From Bacillus sp. FJAT-25509 (GTDB lineage: Bacteria > Bacillota > Bacilli > Bacillales > Bacillaceae_G), in NCBI RefSeq assembly GCF_001420605.1, contig NZ_LJIZ01000021.1:143856-207855 (forward strand): a stretch of DNA of 64,000 bases. The letters run 5' to 3'. The notes under the pieces were generated by a model, which was given only the letters and a program-made list of their open reading frames with translations, did no database searches and had not been told where the DNA came from. A program made the position numbers and the translations under genes. Shown here piece after piece: positions 18,540 through 28,421 of the stretch. Within the stretch, counting starts at the first letter, position 1. Each line of letters starts with the position of its first letter.

Positions 18540-19373
18540 GTGGCGCTTTTGGAAAGTAGTTTTATCTATCATTTATTAATCTTATTGTTTGCATGGAGTA
18601 TCGTTTTTTCTTTTATAGATTTTATAGATTCAAATAGGATGGCAAGTCGAGTAGCATTTTATTTGCTAGCGATTGTTTGGGTGTTTTCTTCTGTTTTAAT
18701 GATTTACACTATTAGCCAATACAGTTTATACTCCTTTATTACTTCCAGAGAAGGGCTATATATTTATGTATGGATCATAATATCACTTTCAATGGTTATT
18801 AATTGGGTAGTAAAACTAGAGTACTTAGTTTTCTTTACAAATGTTGTTTCATTTTTAGTATTTTCATTATCAATTTTAATTCCGAAGGCGGGTAAAACAG
18901 CTACTTTAGTCGATCAGTTAAAATCGGAGTTATTATATATCCATATTGGACTTGCTTTCTTAGCATACGGTGCTTTTACCCTGTCCTTTATTTTTTCAGT
19001 TATGTACATTTTTCAATATGTATTACTAAAAAAGAAGAAATGGTCAACACATTTAAAGAAATTGGGGAGTTTAGGTAAGTTGGAAAAAATGTTTATTACA
19101 TTTAACTTATTTGGAGTTCCACTAATGCTAACTTCCCTTATTTTAGGTGTTATTTGGGCGAGTATTCGAGTACACACATTTGTTTGGTATGATATGAAAG
19201 TAATAGGCTCATTTTTCGTTTTAATCATGTATAGTACATTTATGTATTTAAAGGTAAGCAACCGTTTCTATGGCAAATCTCTTTGCATATTTAACATCTG
19301 TTGCTTCTTAGTTTTGTTCGGAAATTATGTTGTTTCAAATCTATATTCAAAGTTTCATTTATGGAGTACGTAA
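18540..19373 (+). CDS. hemX: HemX, membrane regulator of glutamyl-tRNA reductase
   Basis: Integral membrane protein of 277 residues with about eight hydrophobic helices and a CcsA/ResC-like cytochrome assembly fold, including YIHIGLAFLAYGAFTLSF and the late W-rich VIWASIRVHTFVWYDMK. In B. subtilis HemX lowers the cellular amount of HemA. The GTG start lies 10 bases after the hemA stop and overlaps no other gene. The position between hemA and hemC is diagnostic. The conserved His residues in the helices could bind haem, which would allow end-product feedback; that is inference. Confidence 0.92.
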   Translation: MALLESSFIYHLLILLFAWSIVFSFIDFIDSNRMASRVAFYLLAIVWVFSSVLMIYTISQYSLYSFITSREGLYIYVWIIISLSMVINWVVKLEYLVFFTNVVSFLVFSLSILIPKAGKTATLVDQLKSELLYIHIGLAFLAYGAFTLSFIFSVMYIFQYVLLKKKKWSTHLKKLGSLGKLEKMFITFNLFGVPLMLTSLILGVIWASIRVHTFVWYDMKVIGSFFVLIMYSTFMYLKVSNRFYGKSLCIFNICCFLVLFGNYVVSNLYSKFHLWST

Positions 19374-19385
19374 GGAGATGTAACA

Positions 19386-20318
19386 ATGCGTAAAATAATA
19401 GTTGGTACAAGAAGAAGTAAACTAGCATTAACACAAACTAAATGGTTTGTAGAGAAACTAAAAGAAGTAGCACCCGATTATGAATTTGAGTTAAAGGAGA
19501 TCGTTACAAAAGGTGATGTAATACTTGATGTAACGCTTTCAAAGGTTGGAGGAAAAGGTTTATTCGTTAAAGAAATTGAACATGCAATGCTAACGAGTGA
19601 AATTGATTTAGCTGTACATAGTATGAAGGATATGCCGGCTATTTTACCTGAAGGTTTGATGATTGGATGTACTCCAAAACGTGTTGATCCTAGAGATGCG
19701 CTACTTTCAAATAGTGGAAAAGGTTTAATGGAACTTGAAGAAGGAGCAATTGTCGGTACAAGTAGTTTAAGAAGAAGTGCTCAAATTAAAGCAGTTCGTC
19801 CAGATCTACAAATCAAATGGATTCGTGGAAATATCGATACACGTATTCAAAAGCTAAAGGATAATGAATATGATGCGATTATTCTTGCAGCAGCTGGTTT
19901 AACTAGAATGGGTTGGGCTGAAGAAAGTATAACTGAATACATTGATGAAACAATCTGTGTACCAGCAGTAGGCCAAGGTTCACTTGCAATCGAATGTCGT
20001 GAAAATGATACAGAAATCCGTGAATTACTAAATAGACTGAATGATGAATTAACATATACAACAGTAGAAGCTGAACGTGTATTTCTTCATAAAATGGAAG
20101 GTGGTTGCCAAGTTCCTATTGCTGGATTTGCAACGATCGATGAAAAAGATGAAATCTCGCTAACAGCATTAGTAGCTAAACCAGATGGAACAATTATCTT
20201 AAAAGAAACTGTTAAAGGTACTGATCCAACTGAAATTGGTGAAAAAGCTGCAAATCTATTAATTGAACGTGGAGCAAAGGATATTATTGATTCTGTAAAA
20301 GAGGCAGCGGATGAATAA
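19386..20318 (+). CDS. hemC: Porphobilinogen deaminase (hydroxymethylbilane synthase)
   Basis: Condenses four porphobilinogen molecules into hydroxymethylbilane. The cofactor-binding Cys241 lies in [12 protein letters not shown]. The N-terminal [13 protein letters not shown], the catalytic Asp region AVHSMKDMP, and [12 protein letters not shown] with IRGNIDTR are visible. The length of 310 residues matches. The start follows AAGGAGATG. The end overlaps the hemD start by eight bases. Confidence 0.98.
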   Translation: MRKIIVGTRRSKLALTQTKWFVEKLKEVAPDYEFELKEIVTKGDVILDVTLSKVGGKGLFVKEIEHAMLTSEIDLAVHSMKDMPAILPEGLMIGCTPKRVDPRDALLSNSGKGLMELEEGAIVGTSSLRRSAQIKAVRPDLQIKWIRGNIDTRIQKLKDNEYDAIILAAAGLTRMGWAEESITEYIDETICVPAVGQGSLAIECRENDTEIRELLNRLNDELTYTTVEAERVFLHKMEGGCQVPIAGFATIDEKDEISLTALVAKPDGTIILKETVKGTDPTEIGEKAANLLIERGAKDIIDSVKEAADE

Positions 20319-21075
20319 TTCCTTAAATGGAATGAAAATATTAGTGACAAGGGCAGAGCACCAAGCTGATGAATTCAATCAATTAATTCATCAGTTTGGT
20401 GGTTGTCCTATTAATCTTCCACTTCAAAAAATAGTTAAAAGTGATATTTCAATGAATGAATTGGAAAAATTAGTACTTGAAACAGAATGGATTTTATTCA
20501 CAAGTGTTAATTCAGTAAATTACTTTGTGCAAAACGTTACAAAGGATCTTAAACAAAAAATTCTTCAAAAAAAAATTGGTGCTGTCGGGGAAAAAACAAA
20601 GAATCGATTAATTGAAGAAGGATTTGAAGTAGCTTTCCTTCCAAGTCAATTTACTGGTAAAACATTTGCTTCTGAGTTAAGTTACATAGTAGAAAAAGGA
20701 ACAAAATTTTTATTTTTACGTGGCTCTTTAGCGAGTGATAACGTACCAAAAATACTAGGAGAAAATGGTCATGTAGTTAATTTATTAACCGTTTATGAAA
20801 CCATTGCAAATCTAGGGATTAAAAATGAACTGTTAAATTTATTAATAAATAAAAAACTTGATGTGATTACATTTTTGAATCCATTTAGTGTAGAACAGTT
20901 TTGTTTTTTGATTGGAAATGCATTTAGTATGGAAGATTTAAAGAACATTCAAATTGCTTGTATCGGCGAAGTAACCGCGCAAAAAGCTAGAGAAAAAGGT
21001 TTGAATAATATTATTGTTCCTAGTAAATTTACAACAGAGGCTTTAATTAAAAAAATAGTAGATGATATTGATTAA
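20311..21075 (+). CDS. hemD: Uroporphyrinogen-III synthase
   Basis: Cyclises hydroxymethylbilane with inversion of ring D. HemD proteins diverge strongly; this one has the expected two-domain Rossmann-like layout, starting [15 protein letters not shown], then [13 protein letters not shown] and the late [14 protein letters not shown] and [12 protein letters not shown]. The length of 254 residues is usual. It overlaps hemC by eight bases and precedes hemB, so context supports the identification. Confidence 0.93.
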   Translation: MNNSLNGMKILVTRAEHQADEFNQLIHQFGGCPINLPLQKIVKSDISMNELEKLVLETEWILFTSVNSVNYFVQNVTKDLKQKILQKKIGAVGEKTKNRLIEEGFEVAFLPSQFTGKTFASELSYIVEKGTKFLFLRGSLASDNVPKILGENGHVVNLLTVYETIANLGIKNELLNLLINKKLDVITFLNPFSVEQFCFLIGNAFSMEDLKNIQIACIGEVTAQKAREKGLNNIIVPSKFTTEALIKKIVDDID

Positions 21076-21106
21076 TCAGTTCGTCTTTAAAAAGAAGGAG
21101 AAAAAA

Positions 21107-22093
21107 ATGACTTATTCTATTCCGTTTGATCGTCACCGTCGTTTAAGAAGCACACAAGCATTACGCTCTATGGTTAGAGAGACACATTTACATAAAGAAG
21201 ATTTTATTTATCCTCTTTTTGTTGTTGAAGGACAAGGGGTTAAAAATCCTATTAGTTCAATGCCAGGTGTATTTCAATTTTCGTTAGATGAATTAAAAAA
21301 AGAAATGGATGAAATTGTATCATTAGGTATAAAATCTGTCATATTCTTTGGTATTCCTGATGTTAAAGACGCAGTAGGTTCAGAAGCTTATTGTGCAACT
21401 GGAATTGTTCAACGTGCGATTTCACAAACAAAAGAACAATATCCTGAAATGATTGTTATTGCAGATACATGTTTATGTGAGTATACAGATCATGGACATT
21501 GTGGAGTTTTAGAAGATGGGTATGTTAATAATGATGAATCGTTAATACTATTAGCAAAAACAGCTGTAAGCCAAGCACAAGCTGGCGCAGATATTATTGC
21601 TCCTTCAAATATGATGGATGGATTCGTAGCAACAATTCGTCATGCATTAGATGAAGCTGGATTTGATAATATTCCAATTATGTCATATGCGGTAAAATAT
21701 GCTTCAGCATTTTATGGACCATTCCGTGAGGCAGCTCAAAGTGCTCCAGGACAAGGTGATCGTAAAGCATATCAAATGGACCCTGCCAATCGTTTAGAAG
21801 CATTCCGTGAAGCAGAATCAGATACAGTTGAAGGTGCAGATTTCTTAATCATTAAACCAGCTCTTTCATATTTAGATATCATTCGTGATATCAGAAATAA
21901 CTATCACCAACCAATCGTTGCTTATAATGTTAGTGGAGAATATGCAATGGTTAAAGCTGCTGCTATAAATGGTTGGATTGAAGAAGAAAAGGTTGTAATG
22001 GAAAAATTAATTAGTATGAAACGTGCTGGTGCAGATATGATTATGACTTATCATGCTAAAGATGCTTGCAGATGGTTATCAGAAGGGAAGTAA
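21107..22093 (+). CDS. hemB: Delta-aminolevulinic acid dehydratase (porphobilinogen synthase)
   Basis: Joins two 5-aminolevulinate molecules into porphobilinogen. The zinc site Cys residues lie in [17 protein letters not shown]. The two Schiff-base lysines lie in [15 protein letters not shown] and in [10 protein letters not shown]. The protein has 328 residues (B. subtilis 324). I used the ATG after AGAAGGAG; an in-frame upstream start at 21062 inside the end of hemD lacks support. Confidence 0.98.
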   Translation: MTYSIPFDRHRRLRSTQALRSMVRETHLHKEDFIYPLFVVEGQGVKNPISSMPGVFQFSLDELKKEMDEIVSLGIKSVIFFGIPDVKDAVGSEAYCATGIVQRAISQTKEQYPEMIVIADTCLCEYTDHGHCGVLEDGYVNNDESLILLAKTAVSQAQAGADIIAPSNMMDGFVATIRHALDEAGFDNIPIMSYAVKYASAFYGPFREAAQSAPGQGDRKAYQMDPANRLEAFREAESDTVEGADFLIIKPALSYLDIIRDIRNNYHQPIVAYNVSGEYAMVKAAAINGWIEEEKVVMEKLISMKRAGADMIMTYHAKDACRWLSEGK

Positions 22094-22099
22094 TAATAA

Positions 22100-23386
22100 A
22101 TGAGATCATATAACAAGTCAATTGAAGCGTTTGAAGAGGCTAAACAAGTACTTCCTGGCGGAGTAAATAGTCCTGTACGTGCATTTAAAAGTGTTAATAT
22201 GTCACCAATTTTTATGAGCCATGGAAAAGGTTCTAAAATATATGATATTGACGGAAATGAGTATATTGATTATGTACTATCATGGGGACCACTAATTTTA
22301 GGTCACTCAAATGAGCGTGTAGTTGAAGGCTTAAAGCGAACAGCAGAAACTGGAACTAGCTTTGGGGCACCAACATTAAAAGAAACAGAATTAGCTAAGC
22401 TTGTGATCGAGAGAGTACCTTCGATAGAAGTTGTTCGAATGGTAAACTCAGGAACAGAAGCGACAATGAGTGCTTTACGTCTTGCTCGCGGATTTACTGG
22501 TCGAAATAAAATTTTAAAATTTGAAGGCTGCTACCACGGACATGGTGACTCTTTATTAATTAAAGCTGGTTCTGGTGTTGCTACACTTGGATTACCAGAT
22601 AGCCCTGGTGTACCTGAAGGTGTTGCATCTAATACAATCACTGTTCCTTATAATGATTTAGAAAGTATAAGATATGCTTTTGAACAATATGGAGATGACC
22701 TAGCAGCGGTTATTGTTGAGCCGGTTGCAGGTAATATGGGTGTTGTTCCACCAGTTGAAGGTTTCTTACAAGGCTTAAGAGAAATTACGACTCAATATGG
22801 TACATTATTGATATTTGATGAAGTTATGACTGGCTTCCGTGTAGGTTATAATTGTGCTCAAGGTCATTTTGGTGTAACACCTGATATCACTTGCTTAGGA
22901 AAAGTAATCGGTGGAGGATTACCAGTAGGTGCATATGGTGGTAAAGCTGAAATTATGAATCAAATTGCTCCAAGTGGCCCGATTTATCAAGCTGGAACTC
23001 TTTCAGGAAATCCTTTAGCGATGACGGCTGGTTTCGAAACATTAAGTCAGCTATCTAAAGAAGATTATGTAGAATTTAACCGTAAAGCTGATCTACTAGA
23101 AGCAGGTTATAAAGCTGCAGCTGAAAAATACAATATTCCACATTGTATTAATCGTGCAGGTTCAATGGTTGGATTTTTCTTCACAAACGAAAAAGTTGAA
23201 AATTACGAAACAGCAAAAACTTCTAATTTAGAAATGTTTGCTAAATACTATCAACTAATGGCTGAACAAGGTGTCTTCTTACCACCATCACAATTTGAAG
23301 GTCTATTCCTATCAACTTCACATACAGACGAAGATATTCAAAAAACGATTGCAGCTGCTGAATACGCATTTTCGCAATTAGTTTAA
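22100..23386 (+). CDS. hemL: Glutamate-1-semialdehyde 2,1-aminomutase
   Basis: PLP enzyme that converts glutamate-1-semialdehyde to 5-aminolevulinate, the product used by HemB. Class-III aminotransferase motifs: [38 protein letters not shown], and the PLP lysine K268 in [17 protein letters not shown]. The length of 428 residues is typical. It lies seven bases after hemB, has a weak ribosome site (GAAGGGAAG overlapping the hemB end), and is followed by a terminator. With hemA it supplies ALA by the C5 route. Confidence 0.98.
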   Translation: MRSYNKSIEAFEEAKQVLPGGVNSPVRAFKSVNMSPIFMSHGKGSKIYDIDGNEYIDYVLSWGPLILGHSNERVVEGLKRTAETGTSFGAPTLKETELAKLVIERVPSIEVVRMVNSGTEATMSALRLARGFTGRNKILKFEGCYHGHGDSLLIKAGSGVATLGLPDSPGVPEGVASNTITVPYNDLESIRYAFEQYGDDLAAVIVEPVAGNMGVVPPVEGFLQGLREITTQYGTLLIFDEVMTGFRVGYNCAQGHFGVTPDITCLGKVIGGGLPVGAYGGKAEIMNQIAPSGPIYQAGTLSGNPLAMTAGFETLSQLSKEDYVEFNRKADLLEAGYKAAAEKYNIPHCINRAGSMVGFFFTNEKVENYETAKTSNLEMFAKYYQLMAEQGVFLPPSQFEGLFLSTSHTDEDIQKTIAAAEYAFSQLV

Positions 23387-23391
23387 TTTAA

Positions 23392-23424
23392 AGTGGTGTC
23401 CTCTTTTAGAGGCACCATTTTTTG
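23392..23424 (+). terminator. terminator of the hem operon
   Basis: Stem TGGTG.CCTC/GAGG.ACCA with one internal mismatch and a short loop, then a run of T. Confidence 0.8.
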
Positions 23425-23510
23425 TTATAGCAAAATAGAGTTAGTAAAGTTTTAGTAGAATGATTGTAGAGAAAAATAGAGAAGTTCAAGCCGCCAATAG
23501 ATGTAGAGAA

Positions 23511-23690
23511 TCGCAAATAAGATGACGATCTGTGCAAAAATAGATAAGGAGAAGTTGCAAATAAGATGACAACCTATGCAAAAAATTGAAGTGAATCTAC
23601 AAAGAAAAGTAAACTGCAAATAAAATCCTCAAATCGCAAATAAAATCAGAGCATCGCTAATATGATTAGCAAAACTGCAATAAAATCTCG
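23511..23690 (+). repeat. degenerate GCAAATAA array with a period of about 20 bp
   Basis: GCAAATAA or close variants start at about 23513, 23534, 23557, 23578, 23616, 23636, 23656 and 23677, so spacing is about 19-23 bp apart from one gap where a weak copy (TACAAAG) sits near 23598. Exact copies carry a preceding T(C/G)/CT and often a following GATGAC or AATC. The array lies in the 630-base hemL-spoVID gap, which holds no convincing gene. A second, shorter array of the same family lies after obgE. It is not a CRISPR array, because units and spacers are far too short. Confidence 0.7.
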
Positions 23691-23943
23691 AAGAAAAATC
23701 TATAAATATAATCCATTATAGTAATTGCGAATAAAAAGCATCCTATGGTTACCCGTATTAGTATTTAGTAATTAATTTTAATGACTTATATTGCCCATTT
23801 TTCTCTTTAGTTTTTCTGATACTATTCGTCCAGTGCTTCCCAAATCTTACTTTTGATTTTTCTTTTTCCCATTCCTTTATTACTGTTTTTCTTTAATCCT
23901 TCGATTATTAAACCTTTCTTAATATAAAATAACAATCTTTTCT

Positions 23944-23972
23944 TCATAAATTTTTCGTTTCTTTCATAAAAA
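23944..23972 (+). promoter_or_regulatory. putative sigma-E promoter of spoVID
   Basis: TCATAAA, 14 bases, then CATAAAAA. It has the same -35 sequence and spacing as the safA promoter in this window and is close to the sigma-E consensus (KMATATT, 14-15 bp, CATACAnT). spoVID is sigma-E-dependent in B. subtilis. Confidence 0.5.
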
Positions 23973-24017
23973 TGTAATGTCATAGACCAAATTGGACGAT
24001 GAGAGGAGGACATTAAG

Positions 24018-25901
24018 GTGTCTTCAGAAAATCAAACAAACATTCGCTTTTCATTGAAAGAAACTGTCTGGTTCCAAAAAGGACAGGAAGTTAAAGAGGT
24101 AAGGTCACTCTCGTTAAATCCAGACATTACTATACAGCAATTTGAAGAATATGTTCAGGTGAAGGGTGTCTTAACCTTAGAAGGTAATTACACACCTGAT
24201 TTGGCGAATCAAGGTGATTATTATTCATTAAGAGAACTAGCACCTTCAAGAATGATTGAAAATGTAATCGCTCTTGAAGATGGAAGTTGTGAATTGAGTC
24301 ATCAGTTCCCTGTAGATATTTCAATACCATTAACTAGAATTACTGATCTTGAAAATCTATGTGTTTCTGTAGAGACATTTGATTATCAATTAGCTGAAAA
24401 AGGAAGTATTCAAATTGCTGCTGATTTATGTATTTCTGGTCTACACGACCATAATAGGGCAGTAGAAACTTATCAAGAACAAAGAGGCTATGAGCAATAT
24501 AATAACTACTCATACGAAAATGAATATCGCTCAAGTAATGAGGGAAATGAAGGATATGAGTATCAGCCAGAAAGAGAACAAGAAGAACAATTCCAGTTCT
24601 TTCATCAACCAACTTCGGAACAGGAAGCAAGTGAACAAAATAATCTTTACGGCAGTGATTGGATTCAATCCCTTGAAGAGAATGATGAACAAGAAGAACA
24701 AGACACATATCCTGGGCAACCTACTTACTTAGAGGTTTTTCAGCCTGAAGAAGTAGTTGAAGATCGAGTCGAAGAAGTTGAAAATGAAGTGGAACATTAT
24801 TATGAGTTAGTAGAAAGCAATGAACAAAGTTTTGAAGAGGAACAACAAGTCGAAGAACAATTTAATGTTGAAATTATGGCTCAGTCAGAGCAGTCAGAAC
24901 AGTTAGAAGAACAATCAGAAGCCCAAGAGGAAGAAGAATATGAAGACGTATTTAGAGGCTTTAATATATCAGCCGAAGCAATGGAGCCACAAGTGTTTGA
25001 ACCACAAGCAATGGAACCACAAGCAATGGAACCACAAGCAATGGAACCACAAGCAATGGAACCACAAGCAATGGAACCGCAAGCAGTGGAACCGCAAGTA
25101 ATGGAGCCACAAGCAGTGGAAACAACCCCGAGCTTCTTAATGAATAATAATGATGCAGAAGCTAGTCAAAGTGTAAATGATGCACAGGAATCTAACAGTG
25201 TAAATAATAAGTATAATGAGCGACCTAGTTTCTTGAATAATGATTTTAATGTACACAGCTATTTAAACAATTCATTAAATAGTAGACCTAGCTTCTTAGA
25301 TAATGATTTTAGCACTTTACAAAATGCTAGTAATGAAAGTAATGCTCAAAAAGAAATAGAAAAATATGAAGAACTATATAATCGAACTTTAGAGCAAAAC
25401 TATCAACCATATGTTAACCAACAATTTCAGCAAGCACCATTTGCATATAATCAAAATCAGCAACAATACTATCAAAATCCATTCCCTCAAGTAAATCAAG
25501 AAAATTCTTTCGTGAGTCCAAATGATGATGTTCGTCAAACACCACCTTATTATGCGGATTATTATCAAGCTCAAGTAGAGCAACAAGAAGCACCACCTGA
25601 ATTACCAAAAGTAGAAATAAAAGCTGAACCAGTTGTAAACAAGGAAGTAAAAGAAGAAGTAAGCGAAGCAAGAAGTGTTAAAAGTGACAATCTACTTTCA
25701 AGTTTGTTTACAGGCGAAGGAAGAGAAGATTCTTATACAAAATTAAAATTATATTTAGCTCAAAATGGAGATACAATTGAATCCGTAGCTAAAAAATATA
25801 ACTTACAAACTCAGCAGTTAAATCGTGTTAATAACTTGAATGATGAATTTTTATCAGAAGGGCAAATCATTTATATTCCCGTAACTGCAATAAAACAATA
25901 A
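24018..25901 (+). CDS. spoVID: SpoVID, spore coat encasement morphogenetic protein
   Basis: Mother-cell protein that drives spreading of coat proteins around the forespore by contacting SpoIVA and SafA. The N-terminal domain (residues 1-140) matches the family: RFSLKETVWFQKGQEV, DGSCELSHQFPVDISIP and FDYQLAEKGSIQIAADL. A long acidic, Glu/Gln-rich middle follows, containing nine 5-residue MEPQA-type repeats. A C-terminal LysM domain (about residues 578-625, LAQNGDTIESVAKKYNLQ) would bind cortex peptidoglycan or its precursor. The GTG start has a GAGGAGG site. At 627 residues it is longer than B. subtilis SpoVID (575), partly because of the repeats. Confidence 0.96.
   Translation: MSSENQTNIRFSLKETVWFQKGQEVKEVRSLSLNPDITIQQFEEYVQVKGVLTLEGNYTPDLANQGDYYSLRELAPSRMIENVIALEDGSCELSHQFPVDISIPLTRITDLENLCVSVETFDYQLAEKGSIQIAADLCISGLHDHNRAVETYQEQRGYEQYNNYSYENEYRSSNEGNEGYEYQPEREQEEQFQFFHQPTSEQEASEQNNLYGSDWIQSLEENDEQEEQDTYPGQPTYLEVFQPEEVVEDRVEEVENEVEHYYELVESNEQSFEEEQQVEEQFNVEIMAQSEQSEQLEEQSEAQEEEEYEDVFRGFNISAEAMEPQVFEPQAMEPQAMEPQAMEPQAMEPQAMEPQAVEPQVMEPQAVETTPSFLMNNNDAEASQSVNDAQESNSVNNKYNERPSFLNNDFNVHSYLNNSLNSRPSFLDNDFSTLQNASNESNAQKEIEKYEELYNRTLEQNYQPYVNQQFQQAPFAYNQNQQQYYQNPFPQVNQENSFVSPNDDVRQTPPYYADYYQAQVEQQEAPPELPKVEIKAEPVVNKEVKEEVSEARSVKSDNLLSSLFTGEGREDSYTKLKLYLAQNGDTIESVAKKYNLQTQQLNRVNNLNDEFLSEGQIIYIPVTAIKQ
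24981..25115 (+). repeat. 15-bp tandem repeat inside spoVID (MEPQA)
   Basis: Nine consecutive 15-bp units of the type ATGGAACCACAAGCA, several identical at DNA level. Near-identity suggests recent expansion by slippage, so copy number is likely to vary between strains. Confidence 0.93.
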
Positions 25902-25914
25902 CAATATGGTGAGA

Positions 25915-25958
25915 GCTTTGTATTAGTTAAGACACTTGTCTACTAATACAAGGCTTTT
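25915..25958 (+). terminator. hairpin between spoVID and ysxE
   Basis: A 13-bp stem GCTTTGTATTAGT/ACTAATACAAGGC with one G-T pair and a 14-base loop, then four T. It could attenuate read-through from spoVID into ysxE. Confidence 0.7.
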
Positions 25959-25987
25959 ACGCATTTAGAAAGTGAGAGTGACGCATC

Positions 25988-27019
25988 TTGTATAGAAAAC
26001 CTAAAGATGAAATAAGCGTCATTTTAGCACAGTATCATATTGTCCCAAATTATTTTGAAACTGTTGGTAAAGTAGTTAAAATCTATACGAATCAAGGTGT
26101 ATTCGCACTAAAAGAGGCAAATGTGAATCGAGTTTATAGAAATAATTTGATTGATAATGTTCGTTCTTTACAAGATAAAGGCTTTCGAAATGTTGTGCCA
26201 ATTTATCATACCCAGAGCGGGGATTATATTGTTGAATTTAATACGAAGCATTACTATTTAATGCCGTGGATTGAGAGTGTTGATGAAAAGTCAGATGAGA
26301 ATTTACATTTTCAACGAATGTTTACTTCACTAGGTAAAATGCACAACAGTACACAAAAAGAGAAAAAGGTAGATAAAGATCAATTACAAATCCATTATGA
26401 TACGTTAACAAAAAGATGGAGTAAAGATAAAGATGTATTGGAAAATTTCATTGAAGCTGCTGAAGATAATTGGTATATGTCACCTTATGAACTAAGCTAT
26501 TGCACGTATTTTCATAAAATATTAAGTGCACATCAATTTGCTAAGGGTCAGTTAGATGAATGGTTTAAAAAAATGAAGGAAACTGAAAATACAAGAGTTG
26601 TCATGAACCATGGAAATTTATCTATTTCGCACTTTCTTGTAAATAAAAGAGGTGAAGGTGTCTTTATTAATCTAGAAAATGCACAAGAAACTACACCAAT
26701 TCAAGACTTAACTAACTATTATAAGAATTCTTTTAAAACCTATCCTATTCAGCAATCTGATCGTAATAATTGGCTTAATATGTATGAAAAGAATTTTTCA
26801 TTAAGAGAAGAGGAAAGAATGTTATTTTTAAGCTATATGGCATATCCAACTCAGTTTGCTTCCAAAATTTCTAAATATTTAAAGCGATCCGAGGTTAATA
26901 ATGAAAAAGACAATGTAAGAGATTTATTAAATGCATACTGGCATATGATTAATATTGAATATTTTGTCTCTAAAATTCAAGAGGATATTGAAGCAGCGAA
27001 ATCTATAGATGATTTATGA
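25988..27019 (+). CDS. ysxE: YsxE, CotS-family spore coat kinase-like protein
   Basis: A 343-residue member of the CotS/YutH/YsxE family, which has the aminoglycoside-phosphotransferase fold and is placed in the inner coat. The N-lobe contains IYTNQGVFALKEAN with the Lys expected to bind ATP, then LMPWIES as hinge. The catalytic loop of active relatives (HGD....N) reads NHGNLSISHF at residues 207-216, so the catalytic Asp is Asn210 and the metal-binding Asn is not where expected. The usual IDFD is replaced by INLENA. It is probably a pseudokinase. The start is TTG with a weak ribosome site. It follows spoVID, as in B. subtilis. Confidence 0.9.
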   Translation: MYRKPKDEISVILAQYHIVPNYFETVGKVVKIYTNQGVFALKEANVNRVYRNNLIDNVRSLQDKGFRNVVPIYHTQSGDYIVEFNTKHYYLMPWIESVDEKSDENLHFQRMFTSLGKMHNSTQKEKKVDKDQLQIHYDTLTKRWSKDKDVLENFIEAAEDNWYMSPYELSYCTYFHKILSAHQFAKGQLDEWFKKMKETENTRVVMNHGNLSISHFLVNKRGEGVFINLENAQETTPIQDLTNYYKNSFKTYPIQQSDRNNWLNMYEKNFSLREEERMLFLSYMAYPTQFASKISKYLKRSEVNNEKDNVRDLLNAYWHMINIEYFVSKIQEDIEAAKSIDDL

Positions 27020-27046
27020 ATTCAGACTGCCTAATTAAGAGAAAAT

Positions 27047-27132
27047 AAAACATCTATCCAAAAAATGTATCACCGCATTAATGGTAGCAACAACTAATGG
27101 TGTTGGAGAATACATGGATAGATGTTTTTTTA
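27047..27132. terminator. bidirectional terminator between ysxE and spo0M
   Basis: Outer arms AAAACATCTATCCA and TGGATAGATGTTTT form a perfect 14-bp stem. The roughly 54-base interior is itself partly paired (ATGTAT/ATACAT, CACC/GGTG). T-runs lie at both ends, serving the two convergent genes. Confidence 0.85.
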
Positions 27133-27138
27133 TATTTA

Positions 27139-27903
27139 TTATTTTACATGACGTTTAATAGCATTAACTACACTCTTACGTACAAAATCCTTGTCCGTAA
27201 TATGATCCTTTGAAAAAGAGATTCGAACATTATTTTCATCAGTACCAAATAACTTAGAAAACTTACTTGTTGTTTCTTTTTGTTTTTGATTAAGTTGAAG
27301 AATTAAGTCGACTGTTTTGTCAAAGCTTAAATAATTAACCTCAACCTCTTCTAATTTTCCACGGAATTCGCCATTCATTGGATAAAATTCAAATTCTTGA
27401 ATAATTTTTCCATATTTCTTTTTGTTTTCACTATCTCTTAATACAAATCCTTCTTCTTGAAGTGCTTGGATTACCGTTTTTAAGCCAACTGAAGGAACTA
27501 CTTGAACGCCATCAGCATCATATTGGTCAACAGCCTTTTCTATTTCTAAATGAGTTTTAATCCAAATATGGGATTTGTGAAGTGATACCGGTGTATTTTC
27601 AGATAAGGTGAAAAAGAAAGGAATAACAACTTCTTCATTTGCATTTATTATACGATCAACTGATACGATAAATTTTTGTAAAGTACCATTCTTATTAATA
27701 ATCTTATCATTTGATTCAACTTGATATTCAGTCATTACATGTAAAAAGACGGAATCTAGTTCTTGCTTAACTCGTCCACCTTTTATATATAATTCACCTT
27801 TTACTCGTTCACCAGCTTGATATTCTTTTTTTTCAAGCTTTGTATCGATTCTCGTTCCACCGATTCCGAGAACACGAGCTAATGTATTTTTAAATAAACC
27901 CAT
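27139..27903 (-). CDS. spo0M: Spo0M, arrestin-like sporulation control protein
   Basis: A 254-residue SpoOM-family protein with the arrestin-like beta-sandwich fold. It is needed for proper sporulation initiation and linked to cell division and the cytoskeleton in B. subtilis. Family features are the N-terminal MGLFKNTLARVLGIGGTRID, then KKEYQAGERVKGELYIKGG, WIKTHLEIEKAVD and QALQEEGFVLRDSE. The length is close to the 258 of B. subtilis. It is transcribed against its neighbours, and its 3' end meets ysxE at a shared terminator. In B. subtilis spo0M is not next to ysxE/valS, so this placement is a local difference. Confidence 0.93.
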   Translation of the reverse strand: MGLFKNTLARVLGIGGTRIDTKLEKKEYQAGERVKGELYIKGGRVKQELDSVFLHVMTEYQVESNDKIINKNGTLQKFIVSVDRIINANEEVVIPFFFTLSENTPVSLHKSHIWIKTHLEIEKAVDQYDADGVQVVPSVGLKTVIQALQEEGFVLRDSENKKKYGKIIQEFEFYPMNGEFRGKLEEVEVNYLSFDKTVDLILQLNQKQKETTSKFSKLFGTDENNVRISFSKDHITDKDFVRKSVVNAIKRHVK

Positions 27904-28083
27904 GAATATCCCCCTAAAAATTATATCTACATACTTTATAATTATCGCATAATTAAATAAGTACTAGTATACCAGAATGTTAAATAATCATTACAATTAT
28001 TTTTCGTATTTTTTTTATGTGTTAAAAAATATGGTACTATATTGACACTTATTGAATAATCTACAAAGAAATAAGAAATACTG

Positions 28084-28113
28084 TTGACTAAGCTTAAGTA
28101 AATTTTGTAGACT
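28084..28113 (+). promoter_or_regulatory. putative sigma-A promoter of valS
   Basis: TTGACT, an 18-base spacer, then TAGACT, about 25 bases before the T-box leader. It is the best candidate upstream of the leader; another TTGACA at about 28045 lacks a good -10. Confidence 0.45.
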
Positions 28114-28138
28114 ATTACATATATTCATAATGAAATGC

Positions 28139-28388
28139 ATTGATAGGGAAGAGTACAACGAACTAGTTCTTCAGAGAGGAAACCATTTGGTGAGAGGTTT
28201 CTAGAAAATAGAGTTGGAATGTCGCCCTTGAGCAGTGGCTTCGAAAGCTTTTTGTGATTAGAAGTTACCGGATGATCCGTTATCTTTTTTAAGTGTGTCA
28301 GCTAAACACAAGTTTTTTCTGACAAAAAAAGGTGGTACCGCGAATTCAACTCCATTCGTCCTTTTCAAGGATGAGTGGAGTTTTTTTA
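28139..28388 (+). promoter_or_regulatory. T-box leader of valS, tRNA-Val responsive
   Basis: A roughly 250-base leader ends in the T-box core GGTGGTACCGCG (28331-28342), followed by a terminator with arms AACTCCA/TGGAGTT and a T-run. The antiterminator would pair the T-box core with the 5' arm of the terminator. In the specifier region the codon GTC (28221-28223, in GAATGTCGCCC) encodes valine and agrees with the downstream gene. Uncharged tRNA-Val should therefore favour valS expression. Confidence 0.93.
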
Positions 28389-28421
28389 TTTTTCAATAAT
28401 TATTAGAGGAGATGAATCCGA

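Noticed and set aside
23511-23690. CRISPR array
   Set aside because: Repeat cores are only about 8 bp and degenerate, with fillers of about 12 bp; no cas genes are present.
23822-24013. A 63-codon minus-strand ORF upstream of spoVID, Lys-rich
   Set aside because: No convincing ribosome site at its start or at the internal Met, no recognised family, and it overlaps the likely spoVID promoter.
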